Source: Bradyrhizobium sp. Ghvi (lineage in GTDB: Bacteria; Pseudomonadota; Alphaproteobacteria; Rhizobiales; Xanthobacteraceae). Taken from it: a DNA stretch of 64,000 nucleotides. This document shows positions 27,280-34,993 of this stretch, in pieces. Numbering within the stretch: the first letter of the stretch is position 1; the number at the start of each line of letters is the position of its first letter. The notes under the pieces are model-generated. The model saw nothing but the letters and a program-made list of their open reading frames with translations, did no database searches and was not told the origin of the DNA. The stretch lies in NCBI RefSeq assembly GCF_900115265.1, contig NZ_FOVU01000004.1, positions 246,987 through 310,986 on the forward strand, in the 5' to 3' direction. The translations under genes were made by a program, and so were the position numbers.

Positions 27280-28176
27280 TTGAAACTTCTGAAGTCGCTC
27301 AATCTTCGCGGCTGGTTGCTGGTGGGAACCGCCGCTTGCGGGGTCGTGTTGGCTGGCGCCGTCGCGACATTCGGCTCGTCGGCCAAAGCTGGCGCCTCGC
27401 TTGAAGAGCGCAAGCTGCCGATGAAATTTAGCTGGGTTGCCTGCGAACCTAATTGCCGCGGCTGGGTCAGCGCGGTGGGCATCATCACTGCCGACACTCC
27501 GAAGGATTTTGACGACTTTGCCCGGGGACGCCAGCTTGGCGGCGCCACCGTCGTCCTGGACTCCAGCGGCGGTTCCGTCAATGACGCGATCACGCTTGGC
27601 CGGCGCTTCCGGACCCTCGGTCTTCTCACCACGGTCGGCATCACGCAGAAGAGCGGGCAGGGCGCCCGTCCGGCGGTCGCCTCGGAAGCCTATTGCGAAT
27701 CCATGTGCGTGTTCCTGCTGCTGGCTGGCAAGAAGCGCTACGTACCGGACGCGGCTCATGTTCGCGTCCATCAGATCTGGATGGGCGATCGGGCAGACGA
27801 CGCCAAAGCAGCGAGCTACACTGCGCAGGATCTGATGATCGTCGAACGCGACATCGGCCGGCTCGCCAAATACACCTTCGATATGGGCGGTGCGGGTGAC
27901 CTGCTGTCGCTCGCGCTCAATGTGCCGCCCTGGGAAGATCTGCACGAACTCGACACAGCCGAGTTGAAACTGACCAATCTCGTGACGACAGACCTCGTGG
28001 CCGACGTGCTGCCGCATGTGGACGTCACGGCGCCTGCAATGGCGGAACTCGCACCGAAGACGCAGGCCAGGTTCGCCGAGGAGCCGGCAGCTCAGCCTGC
28101 CAAGTCGACCAAGACGGCGGAAGCCGTGGTTCCCACCGGGGGCGTGGTGGCGCCACCTGCGGCACCGCAGAAGTAA
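27280..28176 (+). CDS. Periplasmic ClpP/crotonase-fold protein
   Basis: The 298-residue product starts at a TTG with AAGGGA upstream. A signal/anchor segment WLLVGTAACGVVLAGAVATF covers residues 12-31. The middle has the ClpP-fold features VVLDSSGGSVNDAITLGRRFR near 88-108 and E-A-Y-C-E-S-M-C-V-F-L-L near 137-148, where the serine sits in the position of the ClpP nucleophile. The tail is alanine/proline/lysine rich. Related envelope proteins are often called hypothetical serine peptidases; whether it cleaves is uncertain. Confidence 0.75.
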   Translation: MKLLKSLNLRGWLLVGTAACGVVLAGAVATFGSSAKAGASLEERKLPMKFSWVACEPNCRGWVSAVGIITADTPKDFDDFARGRQLGGATVVLDSSGGSVNDAITLGRRFRTLGLLTTVGITQKSGQGARPAVASEAYCESMCVFLLLAGKKRYVPDAAHVRVHQIWMGDRADDAKAASYTAQDLMIVERDIGRLAKYTFDMGGAGDLLSLALNVPPWEDLHELDTAELKLTNLVTTDLVADVLPHVDVTAPAMAELAPKTQARFAEEPAAQPAKSTKTAEAVVPTGGVVAPPAAPQK

Positions 28177-28191
28177 GAGCTTGCTGCAGCT

Positions 28192-28647
28192 TCAGCCCTG
28201 CGCGGCGGCCGGCTGCTTCGCCTTGGCCTCGATCTGGCCGATCGCATCGACCACGGCATCGAAGGTCAAAAGCGTCGAGGCGTGGCGCGCCTTGTAATCG
28301 CGGACGGGCTCGAGGAATTTGATCTCTTCCCATTTGCCTTCAGGAGGCGCGCCATTCTCCTTGAGCATCTTGCGAACGGTTTCGCGTAACTCACGGAGTT
28401 CGCTCGCAGTCGAGCCGACCACGTGGCTTGCCATGATGGATGAAGAGGCCTGTCCCAGTGCGCAGGCCTTCACGTCATGGGCGAAGTCGGTGACGGTGTC
28501 GCCCTCCATCTTGAGGTCGATCTTCACGGTCGAACCGCACAGCTTGGAATGGGCGGTGGCACTGGCGTCGGGGTCCGGCAACCGCCCGAGCCGCGGAATA
28601 TTTCCAGCCAGCTCGATGATGCGCTTGTTGTAGATGTCGTTCAGCAT
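28192..28647 (-). CDS. Iron-sulfur cluster assembly scaffold-like protein (IscU/NifU-N fold)
   Basis: The 151-residue protein follows the IscU/SufU fold: MLNDIYNKRIIELA at the N-terminus, C37 in SKLCGSTVKID, and C62 in DVKACALGQASSS. The third cysteine of the usual cluster site is absent: at its place the sequence reads R-H-A-S (121-124). Thus two of the three cluster-binding cysteines remain. It may be a specialised alphaproteobacterial member with a different ligand. It converges with the ClpP-fold gene. Confidence 0.85.
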   Translation of the reverse strand: MLNDIYNKRIIELAGNIPRLGRLPDPDASATAHSKLCGSTVKIDLKMEGDTVTDFAHDVKACALGQASSSIMASHVVGSTASELRELRETVRKMLKENGAPPEGKWEEIKFLEPVRDYKARHASTLLTFDAVVDAIGQIEAKAKQPAAAQG

Positions 28648-28890
28648 GTGATGGAGTCCAACACTTACCTGCCCAATCGGCCTTGGCGGGCGCCGTTCAC
28701 GGTCCTATATAGGATCGGAACTGGCGGAAAAACAGTCCAGCGATGCGGCGGCGGCGATCCAGATCTGCGCCGTCCGGCGTCATGACCCAAGGACCTTTTT
28801 CGCCAAAACTATTCTCTTCAGGCGTCCGGCGGCTTGTCCGCCCCGTCTGCCGGTGACACTCCGGCCGCATGGCCGTCGAACGGAGTAGAC

Positions 28891-29583
28891 ATGGACGCGA
28901 CGATCAAATCCATCCGCCCGAACAAGCCTTCCGACCGGCAGCCTGAGAGCCGCCCGGCGGAGCTTGACCCGTCTGAATTCCTCGCCGCCGCCGTCCGCGC
29001 CGACCAGCCGCGCCCCGCGCGTGCCGAGGCGGAGGCGGCGGTGAGGACGTTGCTTGCCTATATCGGCGAGAACCCCCAGCGCGAGGGGCTGCTCGACACG
29101 CCGCGCCGCGTGGTCGAGGCCTTCGACGAACTCTATCAGGGGTACCACCAGTGTCCGGCCGAGGTGCTCGACCGCACTTTTGGCGAGACGGCCGGCTATG
29201 ACGACTTCGTGCTGGTGCGGGACATCGAGTTCACCTCGCAATGCGAGCATCACATGATGCCGTTCTATGGCAAGGCGCACATCGCCTATACGCCGGTGGA
29301 TCGCGTCGTCGGCCTGTCCAAGCTTGCGCGCCTGACCGACATCTTCGCCCGCCGGCTCCAGACTCAGGAGCATTTGACGGCGCAGATCGCCGCTGCGATC
29401 GACGAAATCCTGAAGCCGCGCGGCGTCGCCGTCCTGATCGAGGCCGAGCACACCTGCATGTCGGTGCGCGGCGTCGCCAAGCATGGCGCCTCCACCTTCA
29501 CCAGCCGATTCACCGGCATGTTCCGCGATAATCCGGCGGAGCAGGCCCGTTTCCTGTCCCTGGTGCGAGGCCTGCAGCGCTGA
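28891..29583 (+). CDS. folE: GTP cyclohydrolase I
   Basis: The 230-residue enzyme turns GTP into 7,8-dihydroneopterin triphosphate, the first step of tetrahydrofolate synthesis. Zinc ligands are C118 and H121 in FTSQCEHHMMPF and a cysteine near 189 in AEHTCMSVRG. The HHMMPFYGKAHIAYTP strand and LSKLARLTDIFARRLQTQE helix are typical. The N-terminal 40 residues are a proline/arginine-rich extension. GGAG six bases before the ATG supports the start at 28891; the frame is open to 28834. The hisI gene follows after 12 nt, so the two are probably cotranscribed. Confidence 0.96.
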   Translation: MDATIKSIRPNKPSDRQPESRPAELDPSEFLAAAVRADQPRPARAEAEAAVRTLLAYIGENPQREGLLDTPRRVVEAFDELYQGYHQCPAEVLDRTFGETAGYDDFVLVRDIEFTSQCEHHMMPFYGKAHIAYTPVDRVVGLSKLARLTDIFARRLQTQEHLTAQIAAAIDEILKPRGVAVLIEAEHTCMSVRGVAKHGASTFTSRFTGMFRDNPAEQARFLSLVRGLQR

Positions 29584-29595
29584 CCTCGCGAATGA

Positions 29596-30033
29596 ATGGC
29601 GAGAGTTGCTGTGTCCGCTCACTCCCATGAGATCGAGGAAGGCCTGGTCTTCCTCCCCAAGTTCGATCCCGCCGGCCTCGTGACGGTCGTCGCGACCGAC
29701 GTCGCGACCGGCGACGTCCTCATGGTCGCGCACATGAACGAGGAGGCGCTGCGCAAGACCATTGTCACGGGCGAGGCCTGGTACTTCAGCCGCTCGCGCA
29801 ATGCCTTGTGGCGAAAAGGTGAGACCTCAGGTCAGACCCAGCGCGTCGTCGAGATCCGTACCGATTGCGACCAGGACGCCGTCTGGATCCGCGTCGAGCA
29901 GATCGGCGCTGCCTGCCACACCGGCCGCCGTTCGTGCTTCTATCGCAAGATCGAAGCCGATGGCGGAGGGGCGAAACTGGTCTTCGTCGATGCCGACAGG
30001 CTGTTCGATCCGAACGCGGTTTACAAGAAGTAG
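29596..30033 (+). CDS. hisI: Phosphoribosyl-AMP cyclohydrolase
   Basis: The 145-residue enzyme opens the purine ring of phosphoribosyl-AMP, step 3 of histidine biosynthesis. The motifs WYFSRSRNALWRKGETSGQTQ and the metal-binding D-C-D-Q-D-A (C near 93) are diagnostic, with C-H-T-G-R-R-S-C-F-Y following. It is a stand-alone HisI without a fused HisE domain. The start could also be GTG 29611, which has GAGAG upstream; I report the first ATG in frame. It lies 12 nt after folE. Confidence 0.94.
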   Translation: MARVAVSAHSHEIEEGLVFLPKFDPAGLVTVVATDVATGDVLMVAHMNEEALRKTIVTGEAWYFSRSRNALWRKGETSGQTQRVVEIRTDCDQDAVWIRVEQIGAACHTGRRSCFYRKIEADGGGAKLVFVDADRLFDPNAVYKK

Positions 30034-30062
30034 CTCGCGGTCATTTCGGGGCGCACCGTAGG

Positions 30063-30142
30063 AGCGAGCCCGGAATCCATTGAGCCGCGCGTGATGCGTT
30101 GCGATGGATTCCGGGTTCGCGCTTCACGCGCCCGGAACGGCG
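30063..30142. repeat. Palindromic intergenic element
   Basis: GCCCGGAATCCAT and its mirror ATGGATTCCGG (about 30069-30118) form a stem, and a second CCCGGAA block follows near 30131. Elements of this type, with GGATTCCGGG arms, are common between Bradyrhizobium genes. It could act as a transcription end for folE-hisI. Confidence 0.5.
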
Positions 30143-30154
30143 GAAGTCGCCGAA

Positions 30155-30170
30155 TTAACTCGGCGTTAAC
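30155..30170 (+). promoter_or_regulatory. CtrA-type binding box
   Basis: TTAACTCGGCGTTAAC matches TTAA-N7-TTAAC exactly. It lies 79 bp before the likely start of the lytic transglycosylase gene at 30249, the position expected for a CtrA-controlled promoter. Binding is inferred from consensus only. Confidence 0.6.
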
Positions 30171-30248
30171 CATAATTGCCCCACGGTGGGACGATCAGGC
30201 GTCCGAATTGCCGGCGCCTCCAACGCCGCGCGGGCCGGTCACGCCATC

Positions 30249-31265
30249 ATGTCGGTCGACAATTCCAGTGCCTCGCAGATGGCCGCAACGGACGGCGCGC
30301 GCCGCGTCGCAGGCGCGATCAAGCAGGCCTCGAGCCAGACCGGCGTCAGCTTCGAATACTTGCTGACCACTGCCAAGATGGAATCGGATTTCGATCCGTC
30401 AGCCGGCGCCACCACCTCGTCGGCCCACGGCCTCTATCAGTTCATCGACCAGACCTGGCTCGGGACGGTGAAGGAGGCAGGGGCCCAGCTCGGATACGGC
30501 AGCTACGCCGATGCCATCACCAGGACCTCGTCGGGCGGTTACGCCGTCGATGATCCCTTCATGAAGCGGTCGATCATGAAGTTGCGCGACGATCCCGAGG
30601 CCGCCTCCAGTATGGCGGCGGCGCTGACGCAGTCCAACAGTTTCAAGCTCACCGGTTTGCTCGGCCGCAGGCCGTCCGACAGCGAACTCTATATGGCCCA
30701 TTTCATGGGCGTCGGCGGCGCGGCGAAACTGATCGCCAACGCCGAGGACAACCCGCAAGCAGTTGGTGCGCGGCTGTTTCCCAACGCGGCCTCCGCCAAC
30801 CGCTCGATCTTCTATGCCAGGGATGGTCGTGCGCGCAGCGTCTCCGAAGTCTATTCGGTGCTGAATGCCCGCTACGCCAGTGCCTCGAATGCAAGGTCGA
30901 CGCGCAGTGCGATGGCGATGTATGGCGACACGCCCTCGACCACGCAGGTGGCCGCGGCCAACGGCGTGCAGCCCGTCGCGCCGATGGTCAATGGCGCTGC
31001 CTATCTCCAGACCTTCCCGGATCAGCGTTCGGTAGCGCCGGTGAACGCGACATCGTCGAGGACAGGGGTCGACAACCCGCCGACTGCACCCGCGTTTCGT
31101 TCGATCTATCAGCCAGGCGACGCCACTCAGCCGGTCTCGACGACGGTGCAGAAATTGTGGGGCAACAACGCCTCGCTCACGTCAGTTGCATCGGCGACGC
31201 CCGACGTGCGTCCGCCGCAGCCGCTCGATCTTTTCAGCGATCGCAGCGGCACCTTCTCCAGCTAG
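30249..31265 (+). CDS. Lytic transglycosylase-like protein
   Basis: From the ATG at 30249 this is a 338-residue protein whose N-terminal 180 residues form an SLT-type domain: the probable catalytic E45 in AKMESDFDPSAG, followed by S-A-H-G-L-Y-Q-F-I-D-Q-T-W and a YMAHFMGVGGAAKLI helix. It should cleave peptidoglycan between MurNAc and GlcNAc. No clear signal peptide is present. The C-terminal half is low-complexity (Ala/Ser/Thr/Pro), as in secreted or flagellar muramidases. The frame is open to 30186. The CtrA-type box upstream fits a cell-cycle or flagellar role, which is inference. Confidence 0.82.
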   Translation: MSVDNSSASQMAATDGARRVAGAIKQASSQTGVSFEYLLTTAKMESDFDPSAGATTSSAHGLYQFIDQTWLGTVKEAGAQLGYGSYADAITRTSSGGYAVDDPFMKRSIMKLRDDPEAASSMAAALTQSNSFKLTGLLGRRPSDSELYMAHFMGVGGAAKLIANAEDNPQAVGARLFPNAASANRSIFYARDGRARSVSEVYSVLNARYASASNARSTRSAMAMYGDTPSTTQVAAANGVQPVAPMVNGAAYLQTFPDQRSVAPVNATSSRTGVDNPPTAPAFRSIYQPGDATQPVSTTVQKLWGNNASLTSVASATPDVRPPQPLDLFSDRSGTFSS

Positions 31266-31334
31266 CGCACTGTCAGCGCCGCTGCAGCGGCCCTCAGCCC
31301 TTAACAAATCATCAATAAAACCAGCCAGTTATGG

Positions 31335-31349
31335 TGAACGCTTTGTTAA
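31335..31349 (+). promoter_or_regulatory. Near-consensus CtrA box (one mismatch)
   Basis: TGAACGCTTTGTTAA has the 7-base spacing but a G in the first half-site. It lies 74 bp upstream of the DUF2336 gene. It is weaker than the two perfect boxes. Confidence 0.3.
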
Positions 31350-31422
31350 GCGTCGTGGTTTATTTTGTGTTGCAGGTGACGGGCCGTCACCATTTTCGTT
31401 TGTTGTGTAAGCCGGAAGCAGC

Positions 31423-32598
31423 ATGATTGTTCGGCAGTTTATCAATTGGATCAGGACGGCGCCCGCCGGTGAGCGGGCGGAGGCAACGCGGGCGTTGGCC
31501 CGGGCCTGGCTGATCTCGGATCTTTCCCATGATGACCGTGTCGCGGCCGAAGGCGCGCTGCTGATGCTGCTCGACGATCCCTCGCCGCTGGTGCGGCAGG
31601 CGATGGCCGAGGCCTTTGCACGCAGCCTTGATGCGCCGGCGTCGATCGTGCGGGCGCTGTCGGCGGACCAGCCGACCGTGGCGCTGCCCGTGCTCGAACA
31701 TTCACCGCTGCTGATCGATGCCGATCTCGTCGACATCGTCGCGACCGGCAACGAGGAGGTGCAATGCGCGGTCGCCCGACGCATCGCGTTGCCGGTCTCG
31801 GTCTGTGCCGCCATCGCCGAAGTCGGCTGCGCGGCCGCCTCACTCGAGCTGATCGAAAACCCCCACGCAGAGCTCGCGCCGTTCTCCTGGAATCGCATTG
31901 TCGAGCGTCACGGCCATCTCGCTGCGATCCGCGAGGCGATGCTGGTGCTGGATGACATTCCAGCCGCAACGCGTGCCGCGCTGGTTGCAAAGCTCTCGGA
32001 GACGCTGGCGCAATTCGTCGTGACCCGGAACTGGCTCAGCGCCGACCGTGCCGAGCGCATGACGATCGAGGCGCGCGATCGCTCCACCATGAACATCGCA
32101 GCGCGCTCGCGCGGTGACGACATGCTGGGCCTGGTGAAGCATCTGCGTATCACCGGCCAGCTCACCGCGGGCCTGATCTTGCGCGCGTTGTTGTCGAGCA
32201 ATCTCGACCTGTTCGATGCGGCCCTCGCCGAACTCGCCGACCTGCCGCTGGCGCGCGTCTCCGCACTGCTGCACGATCGCGGCGGCAACAGCCTGCATGC
32301 GCTGCTTCGCCGCGCCGGGTTGCCCGAGGCGACGTTTGCCGCGTTTCAGGTCGCGCTCGATGCCTGCCACGAGCAGGGCTTTGTCGATACCGACGACACC
32401 GCAGCGCGCTTGCGCCGGCGAATGGTCGAGCGCGTGCTCACCCATTGCGAGACCGACCGGGGCGCCACCGAGCCGCTGATGGTTCTGCTCCGCCGCTTCG
32501 CCACCGAATCCGCGCGCGAAGAGGCGAGGCTGTTCTGCGACGAACTGGTCGCGGAGGACACGATCGACCCGGCATATGACGATCTGATCGCGGCGTAG
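31423..32598 (+). CDS. DUF2336 domain protein
   Basis: This 391-residue all-alpha protein has the helical repeats of DUF2336: an N-terminal FINWIRTAPAGERAEATRALARAWL, then repeated units of the form LLMLLDDPSPLVRQAMAEAFARS that resemble HEAT-type pairs, and a C-terminal HCETDRGATEPLMVLLRRFATESAREEA. In alphaproteobacteria DUF2336 genes often lie near motility or two-component genes; the function is unknown. It follows the lytic transglycosylase by 157 bp, with an imperfect CtrA-type box between. Confidence 0.85.
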   Translation: MIVRQFINWIRTAPAGERAEATRALARAWLISDLSHDDRVAAEGALLMLLDDPSPLVRQAMAEAFARSLDAPASIVRALSADQPTVALPVLEHSPLLIDADLVDIVATGNEEVQCAVARRIALPVSVCAAIAEVGCAAASLELIENPHAELAPFSWNRIVERHGHLAAIREAMLVLDDIPAATRAALVAKLSETLAQFVVTRNWLSADRAERMTIEARDRSTMNIAARSRGDDMLGLVKHLRITGQLTAGLILRALLSSNLDLFDAALAELADLPLARVSALLHDRGGNSLHALLRRAGLPEATFAAFQVALDACHEQGFVDTDDTAARLRRRMVERVLTHCETDRGATEPLMVLLRRFATESAREEARLFCDELVAEDTIDPAYDDLIAA

Positions 32599-32610
32599 CG
32601 AGATGCCGAA

Positions 32611-32698
32611 GGCTGGGTTAGCCGGTGGGCGTAACCCACCTCTTTACTATCAACTCTGATGAAGCGGCGGGTTACGCTGCGCTAAATCCACCCTACAA
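32611..32698. repeat. Palindromic GGGTTA/TAACCC element
   Basis: Two imperfect mirror blocks, GGGTTA...GTAACCCACC at the left and GGCGGGTTACGC...CCACCC at the right, form a cruciform-prone element between convergent genes. I recognise the type as a common Bradyrhizobium intergenic repeat with gggttacgc/taaccc arms. Confidence 0.5.
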
Positions 32699-32718
32699 TC
32701 TTCGTAATGGCGAGAGTG

Positions 32719-33297
32719 CTACTCCGCCGGCACGATGCTCGGTGCCAGGATCACTTCGAGATGTTCGGGGCGGTCGCGGTTGACGTCCGCGAGATAGTCG
32801 TCGGCGACTTTGCGCAGACGGCGGCTGAGCTCGGCGGAGACGCTGATGCTGTCGAGCCTGGTGTTTTCGTGCACGATGGCAATGATCGCGTTGATGTGGT
32901 GCGTGAATAGCTCGGCCGGGACTTTCTCGAGGTCCGGCGCATGCTCGATGATGCGGCAGAGGCTCTCGGCGACGATCGCGGCGGCCGGAAAGCCAAACGT
33001 GGCAGCGTCGCCCTTGATGTCGTGGGCGGCGTGGAACAGCTCGCCGCGCCGTTGCTTGGTGAAGCCGGCGTTGCGGATGGCGGCATAGGCAGCCGACAGC
33101 CGGTTGACCTCGGTCGTCATCCAGTCCTTGAACTCGCTGGAGAGACCGGCCAGTGCCTGCTCGGCGCGGCCGATCGGATCGTCCATATCCTTTTTTTCGA
33201 CACGGCGCAGCACCTTGCGCAGCGGATTGGGCTGCGTAATGACGTGGTGCGTGGCAAAGGTCTTGACCTCGATGTCCTTTGCGCTGTTCTTCGCCAT
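32719..33297 (-). CDS. Histidine phosphotransfer (Hpt) domain protein
   Basis: The 192-residue protein carries an Hpt helix bundle with the phosphorylatable H92 in FHAAHDIKGDAATFGFP, the pattern H-D-I-K-G. The N-terminal 40 residues are a basic extension. It has no kinase domain, so it should pass phosphoryl groups between a hybrid kinase and a response regulator. It is encoded 31 bp downstream of a response-regulator gene on the same strand, so the two probably form one relay. AGGCAGG supports the ATG at 33297. Confidence 0.85.
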   Translation of the reverse strand: MAKNSAKDIEVKTFATHHVITQPNPLRKVLRRVEKKDMDDPIGRAEQALAGLSSEFKDWMTTEVNRLSAAYAAIRNAGFTKQRRGELFHAAHDIKGDAATFGFPAAAIVAESLCRIIEHAPDLEKVPAELFTHHINAIIAIVHENTRLDSISVSAELSRRLRKVADDYLADVNRDRPEHLEVILAPSIVPAE

Positions 33298-33328
33298 GAT
33301 GCCTGCCTCGTCGTTTGAGACGCCTGCG

Positions 33329-33874
33329 CTAGATGGAGGAGCGCGCCTTGTCGAGCAGCGAGGGTTGCTGGAGCACCTCGTGCTTTTCGCCGACGCGGCG
33401 CTCCGGACCCATATAGGCGGAGTTGGTGTTGCGGCGCCGGTCGGGGCCGAAATAGGTCTTCGTCTTGATGAAGGGCCGGGGACTGGCGACCACGTTGAGA
33501 ATCCGCTGGTAGAGGCCCTTGGCCGAGATCGGTTTGGCCAGGAATTCGGTAACGCCGGCATCGCGTGCGACGGTGACGCGGCGCTTCTCGGAATGCCCCG
33601 TCAGCATGATGATCGGCGCGTAAGGGTTGCCCTTGGATTCCGGCTGCCGGATCATCTGTGCAAGCTCGAGCCCGTCGAAGATCGGCATCGCCCAGTCGGT
33701 GATGACGATGTCCGGCACGTAATGGCTGTACATTTCGAGCGCCGTCGCGCCGTCCTCGGCCTCATAGACCTCACGCGCGCCGAACGAATGCAGCAGCGTC
33801 CGCAGGATGCGGCGCATATGCGGATTATCGTCGCAGACGAGAAAGCGGAGCTTGTTGAAGTCGATACGGAACAT
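33329..33874 (-). CDS. Single-domain response regulator with GPDRRR/GPERR tail
   Basis: The 181-residue protein is a CheY-like receiver: acidic D15-D16, phospho-acceptor D60 in IVITDWAMP, T90 and K112 (LAKPIS) are all in place. After the receiver a tail of about 50 residues has YFGPDRRRN and YMGPERRVG, a motif pair seen in an uncharacterised response-regulator group of alphaproteobacteria. No DNA-binding or enzyme domain is attached, so it probably acts by protein contact. It precedes the Hpt gene. The ATG at 33874 is the start nearest the domain; an ATG at 33898 is possible. Confidence 0.9.
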   Translation of the reverse strand: MFRIDFNKLRFLVCDDNPHMRRILRTLLHSFGAREVYEAEDGATALEMYSHYVPDIVITDWAMPIFDGLELAQMIRQPESKGNPYAPIIMLTGHSEKRRVTVARDAGVTEFLAKPISAKGLYQRILNVVASPRPFIKTKTYFGPDRRRNTNSAYMGPERRVGEKHEVLQQPSLLDKARSSI

Positions 33875-33962
33875 GACGTCCGGGCCAAAAGCGGTCAACC
33901 GTCGTTAACCATATCGTGCCGGAGGTTAATGAAGCGTTGCGACGGGGGCCCGGTGGGATGGC

Positions 33963-34742
33963 TCAGTACCCGAACTGCTCGCGAAGGATGCGCTCTTCCA
34001 GGCTGTGGCCGGGGTCGAACAGCATGCGCATCGAGATGCTCTTGTCGGACAGGATCTCGACGCGCCGGACCCTGCGGACCTCCTCGTGGTCGGCGACGGC
34101 CGCGACCGGGCGCTTGTCGTCTTCCAGCACCTCGATCACCACATAGGCGGTGTTGGGCAGCAGGGCGCCGCGCCAGCGTCGTGGCCGGAAGGCGCTGATC
34201 GGTGTCAGTGCCAGTAGCGCCGCGTTGATGGGCAGGATGGGGCCCTGCGCCGACAGATTGTAGGCCGTCGAGCCCGCCGGCGTCGCCACAATGATCCCGT
34301 CGGCGATCAGCTCGGGCATGCGCTCGCGCTCATCGATCAGGATCCGCAGACGCGCCGCCTGAGAGGTCTGCCGGAACAGGTACACCTCGTTGATGGCGTG
34401 GTGCAGGTGAACGCGGTCGTTGACGTCGGTCGCGCGCATCAAGAGCGGGTTGATCTCGGATTCATGTGCCGCAGCGAGCCGCGCGCGCAGATCATGTGCC
34501 GAGTACTCGTTCATGAGGAAGCCGACCGTGCCGCGGTGCATGCCGTAGATCGGCTTGCCCGAGCGCATGTGGTGGTGAAGCGTCTGAAGCATCAGCCCGT
34601 CGCCGCCAAGTGCGACCACGACGTCGGCCTCGTCAGGGTCGCAATTGCCATATTGCGACGTGAGCTGGTGGAAGGCGGTCTGCGCTTCGTTGCTCGGGCT
34701 GGCGACGAAGGCGATCCGGTCATATCGCGATGGCTTGGTCAT
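33963..34742 (-). CDS. nadK: NAD kinase
   Basis: The 259-residue enzyme phosphorylates NAD to NADP. The signature GGDG is at 46-49 (VVVALGGDGLMLQ), NEY sits near 78, and PAGSTAYNLSAQGPILP carries the second conserved loop. The length is near the short bacterial form (about 260-290). The gene stands alone on the minus strand, upstream of a 250-bp non-coding gap. Confidence 0.96.
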   Translation of the reverse strand: MTKPSRYDRIAFVASPSNEAQTAFHQLTSQYGNCDPDEADVVVALGGDGLMLQTLHHHMRSGKPIYGMHRGTVGFLMNEYSAHDLRARLAAAHESEINPLLMRATDVNDRVHLHHAINEVYLFRQTSQAARLRILIDERERMPELIADGIIVATPAGSTAYNLSAQGPILPINAALLALTPISAFRPRRWRGALLPNTAYVVIEVLEDDKRPVAAVADHEEVRRVRRVEILSDKSISMRMLFDPGHSLEERILREQFGY

Positions 34743-34993
34743 GGCTTCCAGGCAGGTGCCGCTGGCTCGAGAAAGTTCCGCCGAGGTCGTCTATACGACC
34801 TGGGCCTGCATTGTCGAGGATGACAGCTCCACAAGGCAAATGGACAATCGCCGGCTTCGGGACGAAACCAGCTCATTTCGAGACTGATTGGCCGCGTGGA
34901 GCGCCTGCGGGCACCATGATTCCCCAAAGCGTCGCAATTCCGCGCTAGTCTTTCGGCCTCACCGGCTCTCATAGCCGGGCAGGGAGGACGATC

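Noticed and set aside
33884..33912. TTAA-like pairs upstream of the response regulator
   Set aside because: On both strands the half-sites differ in two bases or the spacing is 6.
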